This document shows, piece after piece, positions 38,451-52,418 of a stretch of DNA of 64,000 nucleotides. Source of the stretch: Dipetalonema caudispina. Taxonomy: Eukaryota > Nematoda > Chromadorea > Rhabditida > Onchocercidae. Every line of letters begins with the position of its first letter. Position 1 is the first letter of the stretch. The translations under genes and the position numbers were made by a program. The stretch spans positions 310,001 through 374,000 of the forward strand of contig JABVXV010000021.1 in the NCBI GenBank assembly GCA_013365325.1. The letters run 5' to 3'. Under the pieces are notes generated by a model. That model was not told where the DNA came from. It searched no databases and saw only the letters and a list, made by a program, of their open reading frames with translations.

Positions 38451-41400
38451 ATGGCTGCTAAGGAAAATATTAAACCGGTAAATGGTGCTTGGTTTACTGA
38501 AGGAACCCAGGTTTGTTGGAAAATCTTTTATGATTGATAATTGACAAATATAAGATAGTAATATGCATTTGGAGAAAACAGTGTGAAGTCAGTACAGTTC
38601 GTAACTGTGATTCATTTTGATTTGCAGGGAGACGCTAGTAGAGATCTACCACCAATTGTTATTAATGGCAATCAGTCATCCAGTAAATTGGTGCCTGCTG
38701 AAGATAATTCGAAAAGAAACGGGCACGGTATATTTTCTGATGTCACCGAGTTCGTTTAGAGTTTCAGTGCGATGTTCTTATAGAGATGCCTTCGCATGTT
38801 AAGCATATTTTAAACAGTGATTTTCGATGTTTCATTCGGACCATCCCTTCGCTCCCATTAATGAAAACTGAACAGCAAGAATTGTCGTTTGAAAAAACAG
38901 TAAAAATAATTTTTAGTCTATAAAGTCATAAAGTTATCGATATAGAGTTAAACCTTGACTTTTAGCGAATCCGGATGATAGAGAAGCATATAATGGCGAA
39001 AATATGGGTGATAAATGCAGTCATGACAACGCTCAGGATTGCTACAGTGTGTTTGTATCTTTTCTCAACATTAGAGTTATAGTCTTATGTGGCGCTTCTA
39101 TTTAATGCGAGAGAAAAAAAAGAGAAGCTGTGCATATTGGTCACTTCACTTATAATATAAGTGAACTCCGTGGTCGAAAAATTAAGCGTAAAGGTGAAAC
39201 CTATAGAGACAGTTTTGCTATGTCGGTTGTCATTCCACAGTAGTAACTGGTGCACAGATGATACTGATATTTGAATTGTGATCTCGCATTTTCAAAACAT
39301 CAAACTCATCCTTTAAAATCATTCAAAAAATTTATTCTAATCAGTCAGAAGCAACAGAACGGGTAGATACGTGTTTTATGCGTTATGGAGGAGCACAGCT
39401 CAAGATGATGAACTCCAAGTAATTCATAACAGCAATGTTTTTCTCACGTTGAAGGTGATAAAGATCGTTCGGAGGAAGGAGACTTGAACGATGTGTTGCC
39501 GATACCACCAGATGGTGGTTATGGATGGGTTATTGTATTTGCTGCATTCATGTCAAACTTTGTGGTTGATGGTATCGCTAATTCGTTCGGTGCCTTCATG
39601 AGTATTTACCAAGACTATTTCGATGCATCGAAAGCTTTGGTTTCGTTGATTGGTTCCCTACTGATTGGTTGTTATTTGCTGATCGGTTTGTTTTGTCGCA
39701 ATATTTGAGATGTTCTATAATTTCCATTGAAAAAATGCAACATATAGTATCAAAATTAATTCAAGGACCAGTTGCCGGTGGACTAGTGAATAAATATGGT
39801 GCTCGAATGGTCGTCATAATTGGTTCATTCGTGGCCGGTTTATCGTTTTTAGCTTCAGTCTTTTGCTCGAATATCTACATGTTTATGATTTTCTATGGAT
39901 TTTTTGGTGGTAATTCATTGAATTTATGTTTATACTAGTAGGAAGAAATGAAACAATTTTGTCAAACAACATAGAAAAGATAGAACCATGCATTTATTAT
40001 GGAGAAGTTAGCCAACGGAACGGATGACATTTAAAAATAATAGAGATGAATGATAGTGATATATGGATGCGTTATTTATAGGGGCTGGTTTTGGGCTCAT
40101 TTACCTTCCTTCAATCGTTACTGTTGGCTACTATTTTGAGAAGAAACGTTCAATCGCAACTGGCATTGCTGTTGCTGGTTCGGGTGTTGGAACATTTGTG
40201 CTTCCACCGCTGTGCATAGTCCTCATCAATCGTATGTTTTAATGCTTGTAAACAAAAAGATATCTACAGTAATAGAATTAGATAATGTCCTTTAGGGAAC
40301 TTAATAAACTGGAGCGAAATTCCAATGAAATACTGAGTTTCTGTAAGTGGGAACTGCGATATAAGTTCATGCATTCAACGTAAGTGGTCAGCAAGATGAT
40401 AATGATTTTGCGATACAGAAGAATGTTACTCGGTACTTTTTTGTAGATCATGAAATATAATTGAAATGGAAAATTCCAGAATTTGGGTGGAAGATTGCTA
40501 TTTGTTCACTCGCTGTCCTGAGTTTTTCGAGCACTATTTATGGATTACTATACAAACCGTTAGAAACACCAGCGGTTAAAAGAGAAGAGTTGAATGCGAG
40601 GTCTGATGTAGAAGAACTGGTTTGTATATATATATATGGTTTTATTCATTTATTTATTTATTTAATTTGCTCATTCAAGTAAGGATGAAGTAGAGAGAGA
40701 ACTTTGTGTGGATATTTCCTCATATTAATTTATTATAGCTTCTGAAATCAAAAGCGAAGGAATGGAAACCAAATGGTGAAGACAGTAAAGGTTAGAATAA
40801 TCATTTTGCACCCTTTTGATTTGTTAATCGTTAATTTAGTAAAAGTAAGAGATTGATTCTATTTAAAAGTTTCTCTGAAACTGTCACTGTAATCATTGTT
40901 GATACTGGTCATTGTCATTTTGAGTCAACTACTTCCAGCTCGCAAAATATTTGCAGATAGTGCAGCAGACGAGAATGAGCTTCAAAAGTTTAGACAAATA
41001 CGTAATACACACAGTGAATGTGAAACACACGAATTTGACGAGATGACTCCGTTAACACCTGTTGTTGAAAATGTGACTAGCAAAAATCGTGGTACACAGG
41101 ATGATTCAAGCGAGAGGTTGTCAGCGGGAACAAGAAGAGATCCGGAAACAAGGTTCGCGGCACGTGAAAGGTAAGGGGAGCGGACTGGCAGGAAAAAAGG
41201 AAGGAAAACGGACCATTCATTCAGATACATGTAGGACTCGAACCAAGACTCTCTAACTCGACGATAAATCGTTCTGTTCAGATGCTGTTAATACAAACTT
41301 CAGCGAATAGTCAGGGATAATTCTTTCCAGTGCGCAAATTTTTCGCAACATTAGTGATCGCAGTACATTGCTATTCTAAAATATGTTACACACTCAGAAA

Positions 41401-44363
41401 TTTCTAGGATTAAAATATTAGTAAAACTGGAAATCTTTAGTGAAGAAGCAGTTCGTCTTATCCTTTGGAAATGCTCGAAAGGGGAAAGGGAAAGTTAACA
41501 ACTGAAGTGTATCATATTGGGATGCTTCCACACGCTACTACAGAGCAGTATTCTACAGTTTTTGCGTTGTTATGGATTGTATGCTTACAGTATGAATACC
41601 AAGATGGCGTCGACAACTGATCTAAAAACAAGTCATGGCAATTTAGCCAATGTCTCTAACAAAATATCAGCACGTAGTTTCGCACGCTCAACAAGTCATT
41701 TGTCGCAGTCGTCGCAAATGAAAGATGCTGTGTCATTGATGTCTATTGCGGTTAGTTAACCTTTTTTTATTTTCGCATTTTAAAGAAACATCGTTCCATA
41801 TCCCATGAACTTGTGAAGTATTTTCAGAGCAGCGTTTCGCCGGAAGAGTTCAACAAACCACTAAACCGACGAGACATATTTTATTCCGGTTCAATCCGAA
41901 ATTTGCCGGAGTTCAAATCCGAAGGTATTGTATTTATTATATCTGAGAATTGCTGTTTATCTGCATTTAAGTGTTGAACTTTGTGTCATGTGCTATAAAT
42001 CAATTTTAACTCATAAAAATCGAATTCTTACTTTATAGGTAGTAATTACCAATCATATAGAGAATCACAAATCTCGATTTCTGCATCAGCCGTTGTCCAA
42101 ACAATCTCACAAGTGGAAGATGATAAATTAGGTGGTGATCATGAAACCACTGGAGGACAAGGCAAGCAATTGGATGAACTTGTCGATTATTATGCTGACA
42201 GGTTAGTGGTAATTGCTCTGAAAGGATGCAATCCAGTCAACAGTATCATGCTATTCAATCTTTCTCATTTTCGAGGTGTCTTCCTTGTCATTTTATGTAT
42301 AAGGAAGTAGAAACAACAATGCACTGACATAGATACAAATGTGTACTGAAACTGAAACGTAAAATAAATGGTAAAACTTAAAACTACTTCATTTTTCATC
42401 ATCCGATGATCGCATCTCTTGCAGTGTAGAAGTTAAATATGTTTTATTATTCAGTAAGTTAGTGATGCAAAAAAGGTCTATCAGTCTTCGGGGATGTATT
42501 CACTCCAAGCTCAAATGATGGGTGTAAAATATAATCAGATGAAATCTAACAGCGAGGATGAACAAATATTTCAGTTCGAAGGAATCTGAGAGACTGAAGT
42601 GTTGAATTGTCAAAGTGAAGTAATTTTTTTAAGTTTTTTACAGTTGAGTATCAAATACTTTAGCGTACATGATTTTCAGAAGGTTTAAATGGATTCCAGT
42701 AAGATTTCGTAATGTTTTGAGTGAAATGATTGATGTTTCGTTGCTGAAGGAACCAGCGATGTTCTTACTTTGCATATCAAATTTATTTGGAATGCTTGGG
42801 TTTTATGTGCCTTTCATGTTTCTTATTGATATGGCTGTTGCGAAAGGACATACTAAAGGCAGTGGTTCATTACTTTTATCGGTGATCGGCATTACAAATA
42901 CCATTGGTTCGTCTTTTTTTTTCTTCAATACTTTTCTAGTTTTGAATTTTGCTCTTTGTAAAAGGACTCAGTATTCAAAGACCAAAGACTTTTATGTCAA
43001 GCTTTTTTATGTTTTAGGCACCCGTTTTATTATTTTTGTTTTCACTTAATTTTTTCTTTGATTTATTTCGTATAAAAAAAAAGAAAACCAAAGAAGTAAC
43101 AAGCATTTCTAAGACCCTTAAAAAAATATTACAATCGTTGTTCATTGCGTGGAATTAAAGTTAAATGAATTAAAACATTTTGATTTATTTGATCTTTACA
43201 AACTCGATTGGTCATTCGACATCATAGATATTGTGTTGTGAGTGATGTCTTTAATTTAATAAGTGAATATAGAATAGCTTTCGCACATCATAATACTCTC
43301 ATAGAACAGAATTAAAGTAGATTAATTGCAGGCCGAATAGCATTCGGTTGGTTAGCGGATCGTGGCTGGCTGTCAGCACTAACAATTAACAATTTTGCAT
43401 TGCTTGGGTGTGGTGTGCTTACTTGTTTATGCCCACTGCTCCCTGGTTATGGGGGTCTCATGGTTTACTCCATTTTATTTGGATTCATAATCTGTTAGTT
43501 CCGTTAAATTAATAAACTTATTGATAGTAGTATTTTGCCATTTTAAGGTCGTCAATTTACACAATACTCTTTTCTTTATTCGAAAAAACGCTTAATTAAT
43601 TTTCCTTTTATTCCAAAAAAATGATCACTTGTTTTCATTATGTTTAAGTAGCATGCGCGTTTTGGATACTTGAAAATCTGGCATTTTGGAAGCATGCAGT
43701 GAAGACATTTTAAATTTTATCGTTTGAACAAAGTTGTATGCTGGAAAGTTTCTTTTAGCTGCATATATTTCTCTTACATCAATCGTGTTGGTGGATGAAT
43801 TAGGTTTGGATCGATTAACGAACTCTTTCGGTCTGTTGGTTGTCAGCAGGGGTATAGCATCATTGTTAGGAACACCTTTAGCAGGTAAATTATCAGTAGC
43901 TTGAAGTTTCGAGATTTGGATGAAACTGCATGTTAAATTTGATGATTTGCAGGAATTGTTTATGATATGTTCGCCTCGTATGATGCATCATTTTATTTTG
44001 CTGGTGTGATTATAATACTCTCTGGTCTGGTTTCATGCCTCATTCCGGTCGTTCATCGTTGTAGGCATGTTGTATCTGTGAAGGAAACCGGTAATTATCT
44101 TGTAAAATGACTTTATAATGGAAGACCGGAGTGATTAAAATTTTTGGGATACTAGAAGTAAATTTAATTTAGTGGAGGAAGCTAGAATGATCGACGAAGA
44201 CATCCAATCTGGAAAGCTCTCCGTACTTACAGAGCATTCCGAAGAAAATTTGATGGGATATCAACGCACTGTGCAAAGTTTGCCACACGAACAGAAATTT
44301 TTGGGAAGATTGTCTGATGACTCGAGGGTCATTCCATTGGAAAAAACTGCAGACAGTGGCTGA
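38451..44363 (+). CDS. SLC16 / monocarboxylate transporter family (MCT), long-loop form
   Basis: Proton-linked or facilitated carrier of the MCT family in the plasma membrane; the substrate cannot be told from sequence. Seventeen exons join in phase: 38451-38510, 38628-38727, 38966-39046, 39455-39685, 39766-39909, 40082-40231, 40480-40619, 40739-40790, 40939-41170, 41591-41750, 41828-41924, 42039-42201, 42680-42906, 43332-43493, 43759-43884, 43953-44090, 44173-44363, giving 817 residues. After a hydrophilic N-terminus of about 95 residues comes the family signature [15 protein letters not shown] opening TM1. TM2-TM6 follow ([46 protein letters not shown]). TM7-TM12 are in exons 13-16, with [13 protein letters not shown]. 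Between TM6 and TM7 lies a polar loop of about 285 residues (exons 7-13), far longer than usual. The tail is acidic and Ser-rich. The ATG follows a splice acceptor closely. Confidence 0.93.
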
Positions 44364-47300
44364 AGGTAATGAAGATGAATAAGCGATAAAATTTTTAACG
44401 TATCTTACACAAAGGTTTCGTAATTTCGTTACTGGTACTGTTATCACTTCATATTTTCATATTTTCTGCTTGTATTAATTGTTTATGTCTTGGTGCTTAC
44501 AGTACTTCCTATGTTTGACCATCATTTTAGAATGGATTGCGAGTTTTGGTGAGAGTAAACAGTAATACTGATTTTCTTTTTAATTCGAAGAAGAATTTTC
44601 TGCATAAAAACAAATAGACCTGAAAGGCTAATTTTTTGGCGGAAAACATACAGTATTGCAATCTCTTTTGTTAATACTTATTATCACCATTATTTTCGCT
44701 TCAAATTGTACTTCTTCATATTTATTACATTATGAGTCAATTAAAATATTTTTTAGACAACTTTCTCATAAGCCTTTCTCTTATTTGTTAGTTTTTCTTA
44801 TCATTTCTCTTCGTATCCCTCATTTGAGGCTTTATATTGTATTTTAATTGAAAAGAGTTTGTAGTACTGTCTCTAAATCTGCATTCGTAATCTGTTTCGC
44901 TTTATCTACAGCGAAAAAAATTGCAATTGCAAAGTGTTCGATTGTCGTACTTCTGATCAAAGAAAACCAGTGAACTGTTTGAGATTTTGTACATTTTGTT
45001 GCGTAGAAAATGAAATAGCTGAAAATCTGTTTTTAAAAGCTTAAATTTATTCGCAGCATACAATATTTTAGAACAGCATGAACATGGGGAATGCAAGCAT
45101 AAATTTGAGGAGATAACGATATCTGTCAGAGTAATTTAGATGGCTTAATGAGAGTAAGAATGAAGTTTTGCAGGTAATGTTCAGGTATGGTTGAAGAAAG
45201 TCAGGGAGTTGGAAGAAGATGCTTTGAGTTCAAAAAATTTCAGTATTTTAATCTGTTCCAAAAACTATTCATTGTTTTCCATTCATAAATGAATGATAAT
45301 AAGTAAACGAAATTGTTGTTGAGAGATTTGGCATTCAGATTATCCGACATATAAAATAATATGGTAGGATCAAGTAATGCAAATTTGATTGGGTAACTTA
45401 AAGTCGCTACGTTATTAGAAAGAGGAAGTTCATGGATGAAAATAGAAAGTCCAGGAGATTTAGTTCGATTGTTAACCGAAGATCGTAGGTATCCAATAAG
45501 GTCTTCAATGCATATTAATTCATTTTCATAAAGTGTATGTGTTGATCAATAGATCTACAAGAAATATTTTAGTGTTCTCCAATCATTGTAAAAGTTGCAT
45601 TGTAGTATTTTTAACATCGGTAAGTAAATGGGACGTTATTTTTATTGGTAAAATGCAATTTATCGCTAACTAATTATGAAGGGATAGAATTTGCTTAACG
45701 TGATGAATAAGTAATTGTGATTGCTAGTGTGGTGTTTGACAAGGCTCAAAACACTCTTCAGCTTTCAGTAACTACTCTGACCGTTTGTTTAGTGGAAAAT
45801 TGATGAGAGTGATTGGTTACGGTTGATTTGAAATGTTCAAGAAGTTGCTGCTGTTTATTTAAGTGTCTTTGCATCACTACCGAACACTACTTTTGTTTTT
45901 TGTGAGAAACTATTCAAACTTTTACTGGCATAGGAATGAGAAAGTCAGATTGAAGAATGAAATAAATTGAAGTGTAGGTGGAAGTGATTTTCTTTTATAC
46001 ATTGACCTCTCTTTCTGTTCAATAGATTGTTTGCATAAACTCGAAATAAACTTTGTTTCACGATTAATTATAGCATTATAGTGCTTCTTCCGATTACATG
46101 GAACCTTTATTGATATTTAAGCTTATATTTAACATTTAACATTCAAAATTTTAGAAGAAAGGGCAATTTTTCTATTCCATCTGAATTTTTTACACTAGTT
46201 TTCATAAATTTCATGGCTTTTAAATCAAACTGAAGAGAGTTGTGCTCACTTTGACTGGACTGAAAAGGCAATTAAAACATTATTGCTTCAATAAATATAA
46301 ATCTGGCGCTAGTGGTCTTTTTTTTCGCGTTTGGAAAAGCGTGTATCAGTATATTTTCTTTCATCCTGGAAACTTCGAAGAAAATTGATAGAAATTGCAC
46401 TAATTAAACTTTATGAAATTACCGGTATTAAGAAATTCGCAATGCAATGAATGAAAGGAGCACAAAATGAAACATAATCATTTTGGATTCGAAAATATCA
46501 GTAATTGCTCGTTTAAAGTTTGTTGAGAGTGGAATTTCTGGTTCCGTTTGTTAAAAAACGATCGAAGTTTTATTCATTTTCTAAAGAATCCAAATGAATT
46601 TAATAAATCTGTCCAATAACGAAAAATAATTCTCTGAGATAGTATGTGACAAATGTGGCATAATACATTATTTAATTTGATCACGACTTGGTCGGCATTG
46701 TTTCAGAATATCTCCGCAATTTGAGCTTTTTCCTGAGAGTTAGAATTGACATAAATTACCGATTTTTTACTTCATCAAAAATTGTTGAGGGTTTCCAGTT
46801 TCTATTACAAATCTTTTTGGTCGACGTTCATTCATTTTATCTCTTTTCACAATTAAATACATGAAATATTCATATGCATTATACACAAGGAATGACAAAT
46901 TTTTACATAGAATCTGAATTATCGTCATACTACTCCAATAAAATAAAATATCGAACGAAAGGAAGTTTGTTTACTTATAACAAACAATCCTCAATTCTAG
47001 TATTTTGTTCCATTGGCTTTTGCTCAAAAGCTATCTACAAGGATCAAAAGTCATAATGAGTTCAGACTTTATATTCGCAATGGCACAGAATTTCGCATTT
47101 GACTTATTTTGTGAGAAGTTCGTTCTAAACGATATTGAATTTATAGTTGGAGGATGTTTGAAAGCTATAACTTTCTGTTGGTTATTGCTGCTTCAATTCT
47201 CCGAGAGGTTGAATGTTTTTATATGTGACAATGCCGAATATCACCCTATCGCCGTTGATCACTTAATTACTTTTCTCCTCCAATCCATTCATTTGTTACC

Positions 47301-47872
47301 TGCTATTGGTTATTTATTTACCTCATTATTCTTAAAATAGCTTATTAAAAATTTTTCAATACATTTGCTTTTTCAATCGCTGATTTGTTTAGTTCCATAT
47401 ATTACACATATGATTCATTGGAACTTAAAAAAAAAAAAAAAACATTGAAGTAATGTCCATTTTTTTGAAGAGATATAAGATGATTAAGCATATACGGACA
47501 TTTTTCTGTTTTAAACATTCATAAAGCATCATCTTTTAAAGATAAAAATATATGGCAGGTATATATACGGTAAGTTCTCAATTGTTCAAATGCCTTACAA
47601 TTTCTAAATAAAAAAAAAAAAATTGTCTTGCCCAAAACAAACGGAATTTTTGCTAGTTTAAAAGACGATTACAGTTTTTCAAGAAGTAAATTGATGCTTA
47701 ATAACCTCAAACTATATTATGTTACATTAAAAGATTGTTTACATTATTTAATGGCTTTATCGAGTTTGAAAAATTAATTAAATTATGTTGTCCGCTCTTT
47801 CGTTCTAAACGACAAAGTACACTCGTAATCTCCCATGTATTTAAGACAAATTGGTGGGACTTTTGTTCAATA
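44364..47872. other. Intergenic region between SLC16 and SLC17 genes
   Basis: About 3.5 kb. It should contain the SLC16 3' UTR and the SLC17 promoter. Poly(A) runs occur at about 47409-47424 and 47612-47622. The longest frame (about 47056-47340, starting MSSDFIFAMAQ) is Phe/Leu-rich, has no splice partner and is not called. I see no RNA gene. Confidence 0.45.
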
Positions 47873-50800
47873 ATGGCTAATGATGATGAAGTAAAGATAA
47901 AAAGCATAGCAAATACAGCTAACATTGTATATCCAGTATCATCCAATAATATCAAGGAATATGCCGACATCGATACATGTAAGGAAAGACGGACTGCCAA
48001 GCCGAGAGAAGAAGGCAATTTTACTCTTGGCTGTTTGAAACTTTTTCATACGAGAACCAGGTAGGCATTAAAAATTCTTTTTTGGAATATTTTTTAAAAA
48101 TTATTCTAAAAACAAAAATTAGGGCTATCATTAAATGGAAGTAAGTGAAGCAAGAAAAATGGATCTGACATGGTCTTACTTAGAGTACGATCATAACAAA
48201 ATAAAACCGAAAGCACAGCATAGGAAACCTGAGAAATCATGATAATTTCCGGTTGTGACTTTATATGATTTAGGTTCGCAAGTCTCATTTCATTCATTCT
48301 TTCTTCTTTTGCATATCTCTACTGTTTTCAGCAATTATTTCAGGTTCATTTTAGTAGTACTAGTATTGCTATGTTTGGCATCTATATGGTCCAATGTAAT
48401 AGCATTCAATTTTGTGATTGTATGTATAAGTAACGAAGAAAATAGCACAATGAACAATAACCATTTGAAAACGGAAACAATCTCAACTTCAACAACGTTG
48501 GAACGTGAAATACGTGAGCTACCACTGTTCACCCCTCAGCAGCGTACTTACTTAACATCAACAGTTGCCGCAGCTGCTTTGGTTGCTAATTTCCCGCTTG
48601 TTGCACTGGTTAATCGTTTCGGTATTCGTTTAATATTTACTATTCTCGGAGTGTTATCGTCTTTTGCTACTTGTATTTTACCCATGGCAATTATTCGTGG
48701 ATATTATTTTTCTATAGGAGCACGCATTTTGCAAGGTTATCATCCCTTCTTATAGTTTAAATTCTACTTTAGAATGGAATAACAACAACTTATTCCATAA
48801 TGACCAACCAGTTCATTTTGATGAATAGACATATATATTAATTATTAGCATCTTTCAAAAGGAATTTAAAGTTTCATTCTTATTTCTATTTGTGCCACCG
48901 AAGCGAATAGCACAGTGTTGTAAAATTCCTCTGCTCAACAAGTGAAATACTTTTTTATCAGCAGATCATATATACTATGTTTTACTTCTTTAGGTATTTC
49001 GTTCGCTGTCAGTTTTCCTGTAATTGGATCATTTACATCTCAATGGACATATTACAAACAGAATGGATTATTCGTTAGCATACTTGTTGCTTATCTTCAA
49101 CTTTCACCAGCTTTGACACTGCCACTCAGTGGTGCTTTGTGTTCTTCAGCACTTTCTTGGCCGTTTGTATGTTATTCACATGGTGTTGTATCCTTCATTC
49201 TTTTCATCATTTTTGGAATATTTTATAAAGACAGGTATCCTGTTGAATTTTTACCCATTTAATTTGTCAACTTCTTAATAACACATCACAAGAAGCCTCA
49301 AAACTGGATTGTAAGACAGACCTATTTTTCAGTCTCTTTTTATTCAGTCTAGATGTTGTACAATTGTTCCTCAATGGAAACGCCGATGTAATAGCATCGT
49401 ATTTCTCAAATCATAATTTGAATAATTTTACTTTTAGTCCTGACAGACATCCATTTGTCAGTGAAAAAGAGCGACAAAAGATTGCTGTTGGGAAAACCGA
49501 ATGTTCTAGAGGAGGAATAAGCCGAATACCATATTATGATATCCTGAAAACGAGCTCAGTATGGGCCGTATGGATTGCTGCAGTTGGAAATTTCACCTGT
49601 GTTAATATGCTGTTCCTCTATTCACCCAATTACCTACATGGTGTTCTTGGGATGCATATGGCCAATACCGGAATCGCTGCAGCAGTTCCACCTTTGTTGC
49701 AATTTTTGATTAAACTTCTTGCTGGTTTCTCCTCTGATAAAGTAAATCTTCTAGTTCACTTCAAATTACTGGAAACTAAGGCAGTCAGTCAGTCATTTAT
49801 ACCTATTGTATTCTTTATTTGGAAAAAAACATCACGATTTTTTTTGAAAATGTACATTCCAGTCAAGTTTAATTTTGGCTTTATTTATATCTTTCATTCA
49901 TTGAGTCTAACTGACTCTATCAAATTCAGGTCAAATGTTTGTCAGAAACAGCAAAGTTACGTTTATATAATTCGATTGCATTCGTTGGATGTGCATTATT
50001 TCTTTCGATTTTGTCATTTATACCGCCATCTTGGGGCTCTACAGCAACTGCCTGTCTTGGGCTTGCAGCCGGATGTCTTGGCTTCACAACCGGTGGATTT
50101 TTTAAAGCTGCACCGCTTGTATCTAAACATTTCAGTCCATTTGTTACTGGAAATGTTTCATTAGGTTTGTCTAGTTCAATTTTCCAATCAGGTTTAATTT
50201 CTCTGACATGAATATTTATTGATATTGAACATTTCGATCATGTTGATAAAATCCCGAGCAAATTTTTAAAATAGAATAGGCTAATTGGCATATATTAATG
50301 AAGCAGATATCAAAAAATATGTATATGATCTGAATCTACGCCTGCATGATGAAATTTAGTTTTGGTCATTAAATTTCACTGAGTGGAACAGATAAAAGTG
50401 AGAAACGCGTACTCAATCTTCTATTTTTTAGGTCAGGAATCTGTTTATAAAGATATAAACATATTATAGGTTATCACATTTTTTGGTTCAATTTAGTGAA
50501 AGTTCACAATTTTACTGAATTACAGGAATAACAATAACAATGTTGGTGGTACCGGTAATGGTTTGGGGATTAGCGCCAGCTAACGATATTGTCGGATGGC
50601 AAAAAATATTCCTGACAACGGCAAGTGTGCTGATCCTAACAAATGCTCTATTTTGTAAGTCGTTGTTACTTATTTTTCTCTAAGATCATAAATATATTTC
50701 ATCGTAACAGCTTGACTCGAATTTCCGAAAATCTGTTGTCCTGACTGATAAAATAAAGTATAAAAATAATAGGTAATATTTGGAGTACATCAGGCTATGA

Positions 50801-50929
50801 TCATATATTTTCATCTTTTGACTACCACATATAGGTTTTATGTGTTCGGCGGAGCCGGCATCATGGACAACGGATGATTTGGATCATGTTGTGACCCGAT
50901 TTCCTTTAGCATCTTTGCAGTCGAAATGA
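47873..50929 (+). CDS. SLC17-type anion transporter (major facilitator superfamily)
   Basis: Membrane carrier of the SLC17 group (phosphate/sialin/vesicular glutamate relatives); the substrate is unknown. Seven exons join in exact phase to 527 residues: 47873-48060, 48344-48735, 48994-49234, 49438-49741, 49930-50164, 50526-50654, 50835-50929. The N-terminus (about 63 residues) is polar. TM1 is in exon 2 (FILVVLVLLCLASIWSNVIAF), followed by a glycosylatable loop with NST and LFTPQQRTYLTSTVAAAAL, a pattern typical of nematode SLC17-like proteins. Later marks are NRFGIRLIF, a central loop with HPFVSEKERQ, SSVWAVWIAAVGNF, GFTTGGFFKAAPLVSKHF and the C-terminal CSAEPASWTTDD, which matches the family's acidic tail after TM12. 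The start is the first clear ATG of the exon. It follows the SLC16 gene in the same direction, but with 3.5 kb between them an operon is unlikely. Confidence 0.88.
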
Positions 50930-52418
50930 GAAGAAAACGCGAGAATTTAATCAGATTAAATGTATGAAATACTTTTGTTCGCTAGAAAAAGTGACGTGTA
51001 TATATATGTCTTCACGGTGAGAAAGATTTGACAAAAAATTTTCGCGATTTACTTAAAAATAACGATTTTTTAATGTGAACAGCCCCAAAGTGACACTGAA
51101 ATATTGGAATGGGGATCGTCATCGGATTTCTATAGCGGGAGTTTAAGTGTTTCACGATTGTCAAGTAGATATTTCGCCAACTTCGGTCATCTAACTATAA
51201 TTTCTTGGCTTCTTATAGCAATAAACAATCTATAGATTGACCAGAACTATGAAAAGCCTTTACAGTTTGCTTATGAAAAAGTACAACTTTGTAAATATAA
51301 AGCACATTATCCCTCAGCAATTTCAAGTGCATTTTTGAATGTGTTAAAATGGCAACTACCCTTAATTAAGTTTATGTATTAAATTAACACTAAAAACATA
51401 CTAGATTACTACCCAAAAACAAACTCAACATAATTTCAAATTAGTCGATTTCCAATTACCAGCCACTGATTAAGCATTTGAAATCAACTGCTGATTGGTC
51501 ATTAAGCATGCAATGACTTGTAGTATGGTCCATAACAAAATAAAAATTGAAAAATACAACAGAATCGTCCTGTCCTATCAACTCTTTCCTTCTTATTCCT
51601 TTGAAGTAAAATCTCCTCAGAGAAATTTGGAATATATTATTTGAATCAAATCTTTTTCCAACTCAAACGATAAGCTTTGCTCGGAAATGAATAATTCTAT
51701 ATAGCAATGGCTTGTCGAGTGGAATAAAAAGTGTGCAAAATACCTGGTAAAAATATGAGGCAATAAGCCATTATGTACTAAAAGAACTAGCCTTAAGATA
51801 CAAAGAGAATTATCACACAACAAGTTTCATGATAAAAACAGGATGAACTGATGTTCCTCTCTGGACAGAATGAACAAATAACTGTATCAACAGAAGAATT
51901 TAAATGATAAAAGAAAAGCAGAAAGACTTTTCATTGGTGAAGAAAAAGATATAGTATCTGATGTATTTATTTTGCTCTTACCAAATTGATACGATTTTTT
52001 ACACTCTGATTAGTGAACCTAAATTCGTACGCCTTTCTGAGATTTACTTGCGTCGTAAAGAAATTAAATTAAAATTTAACTTCAGAAGAATCTAAACAGC
52101 AATATGGTTGCATTTTTAGCTGTACTAAATTATTGTAAAGAAATGAGTACTCTTAACTACGAATAAGTTTTTGGAACTTTTTCAAAGAATGATAGCTTTA
52201 TGGAAAAGAGACAAATAAAGGAGTGATTTAGGGAAACAATGAAATCATTAGAAAATACAAAACAAACAGCGTCTATGATGGACAAATTACAGCCGGCAGT
52301 CAAGCAGCCGTAATTTTGACTTCCTTTAGGAATCTGTAAAAAGGGATGCCACCGAAATACTGTACCTGTCCGTCATAGACATCAAGTGCCGTCAACAGCG
52401 CAAACAATAGATCATTGT
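50930..52418. other. 3' flanks of convergent SLC17 and LDLa genes
   Basis: About 1.5 kb between two convergent gene ends. No frame with coding support was seen. It should hold both 3' UTRs. Confidence 0.45.

Noticed and set aside
41200..41275. TGGTTCGAGTCC on the minus strand, like a tRNA T-arm
   Set aside because: The T-stem does not pair and no matching D-arm, anticodon arm or acceptor stem surrounds it.
47005..47340. Plus-strand frame of 111 codons before the SLC17 gene
   Set aside because: Phe/Leu-rich AT composition, no splice partner, no recognisable motif; probably chance.
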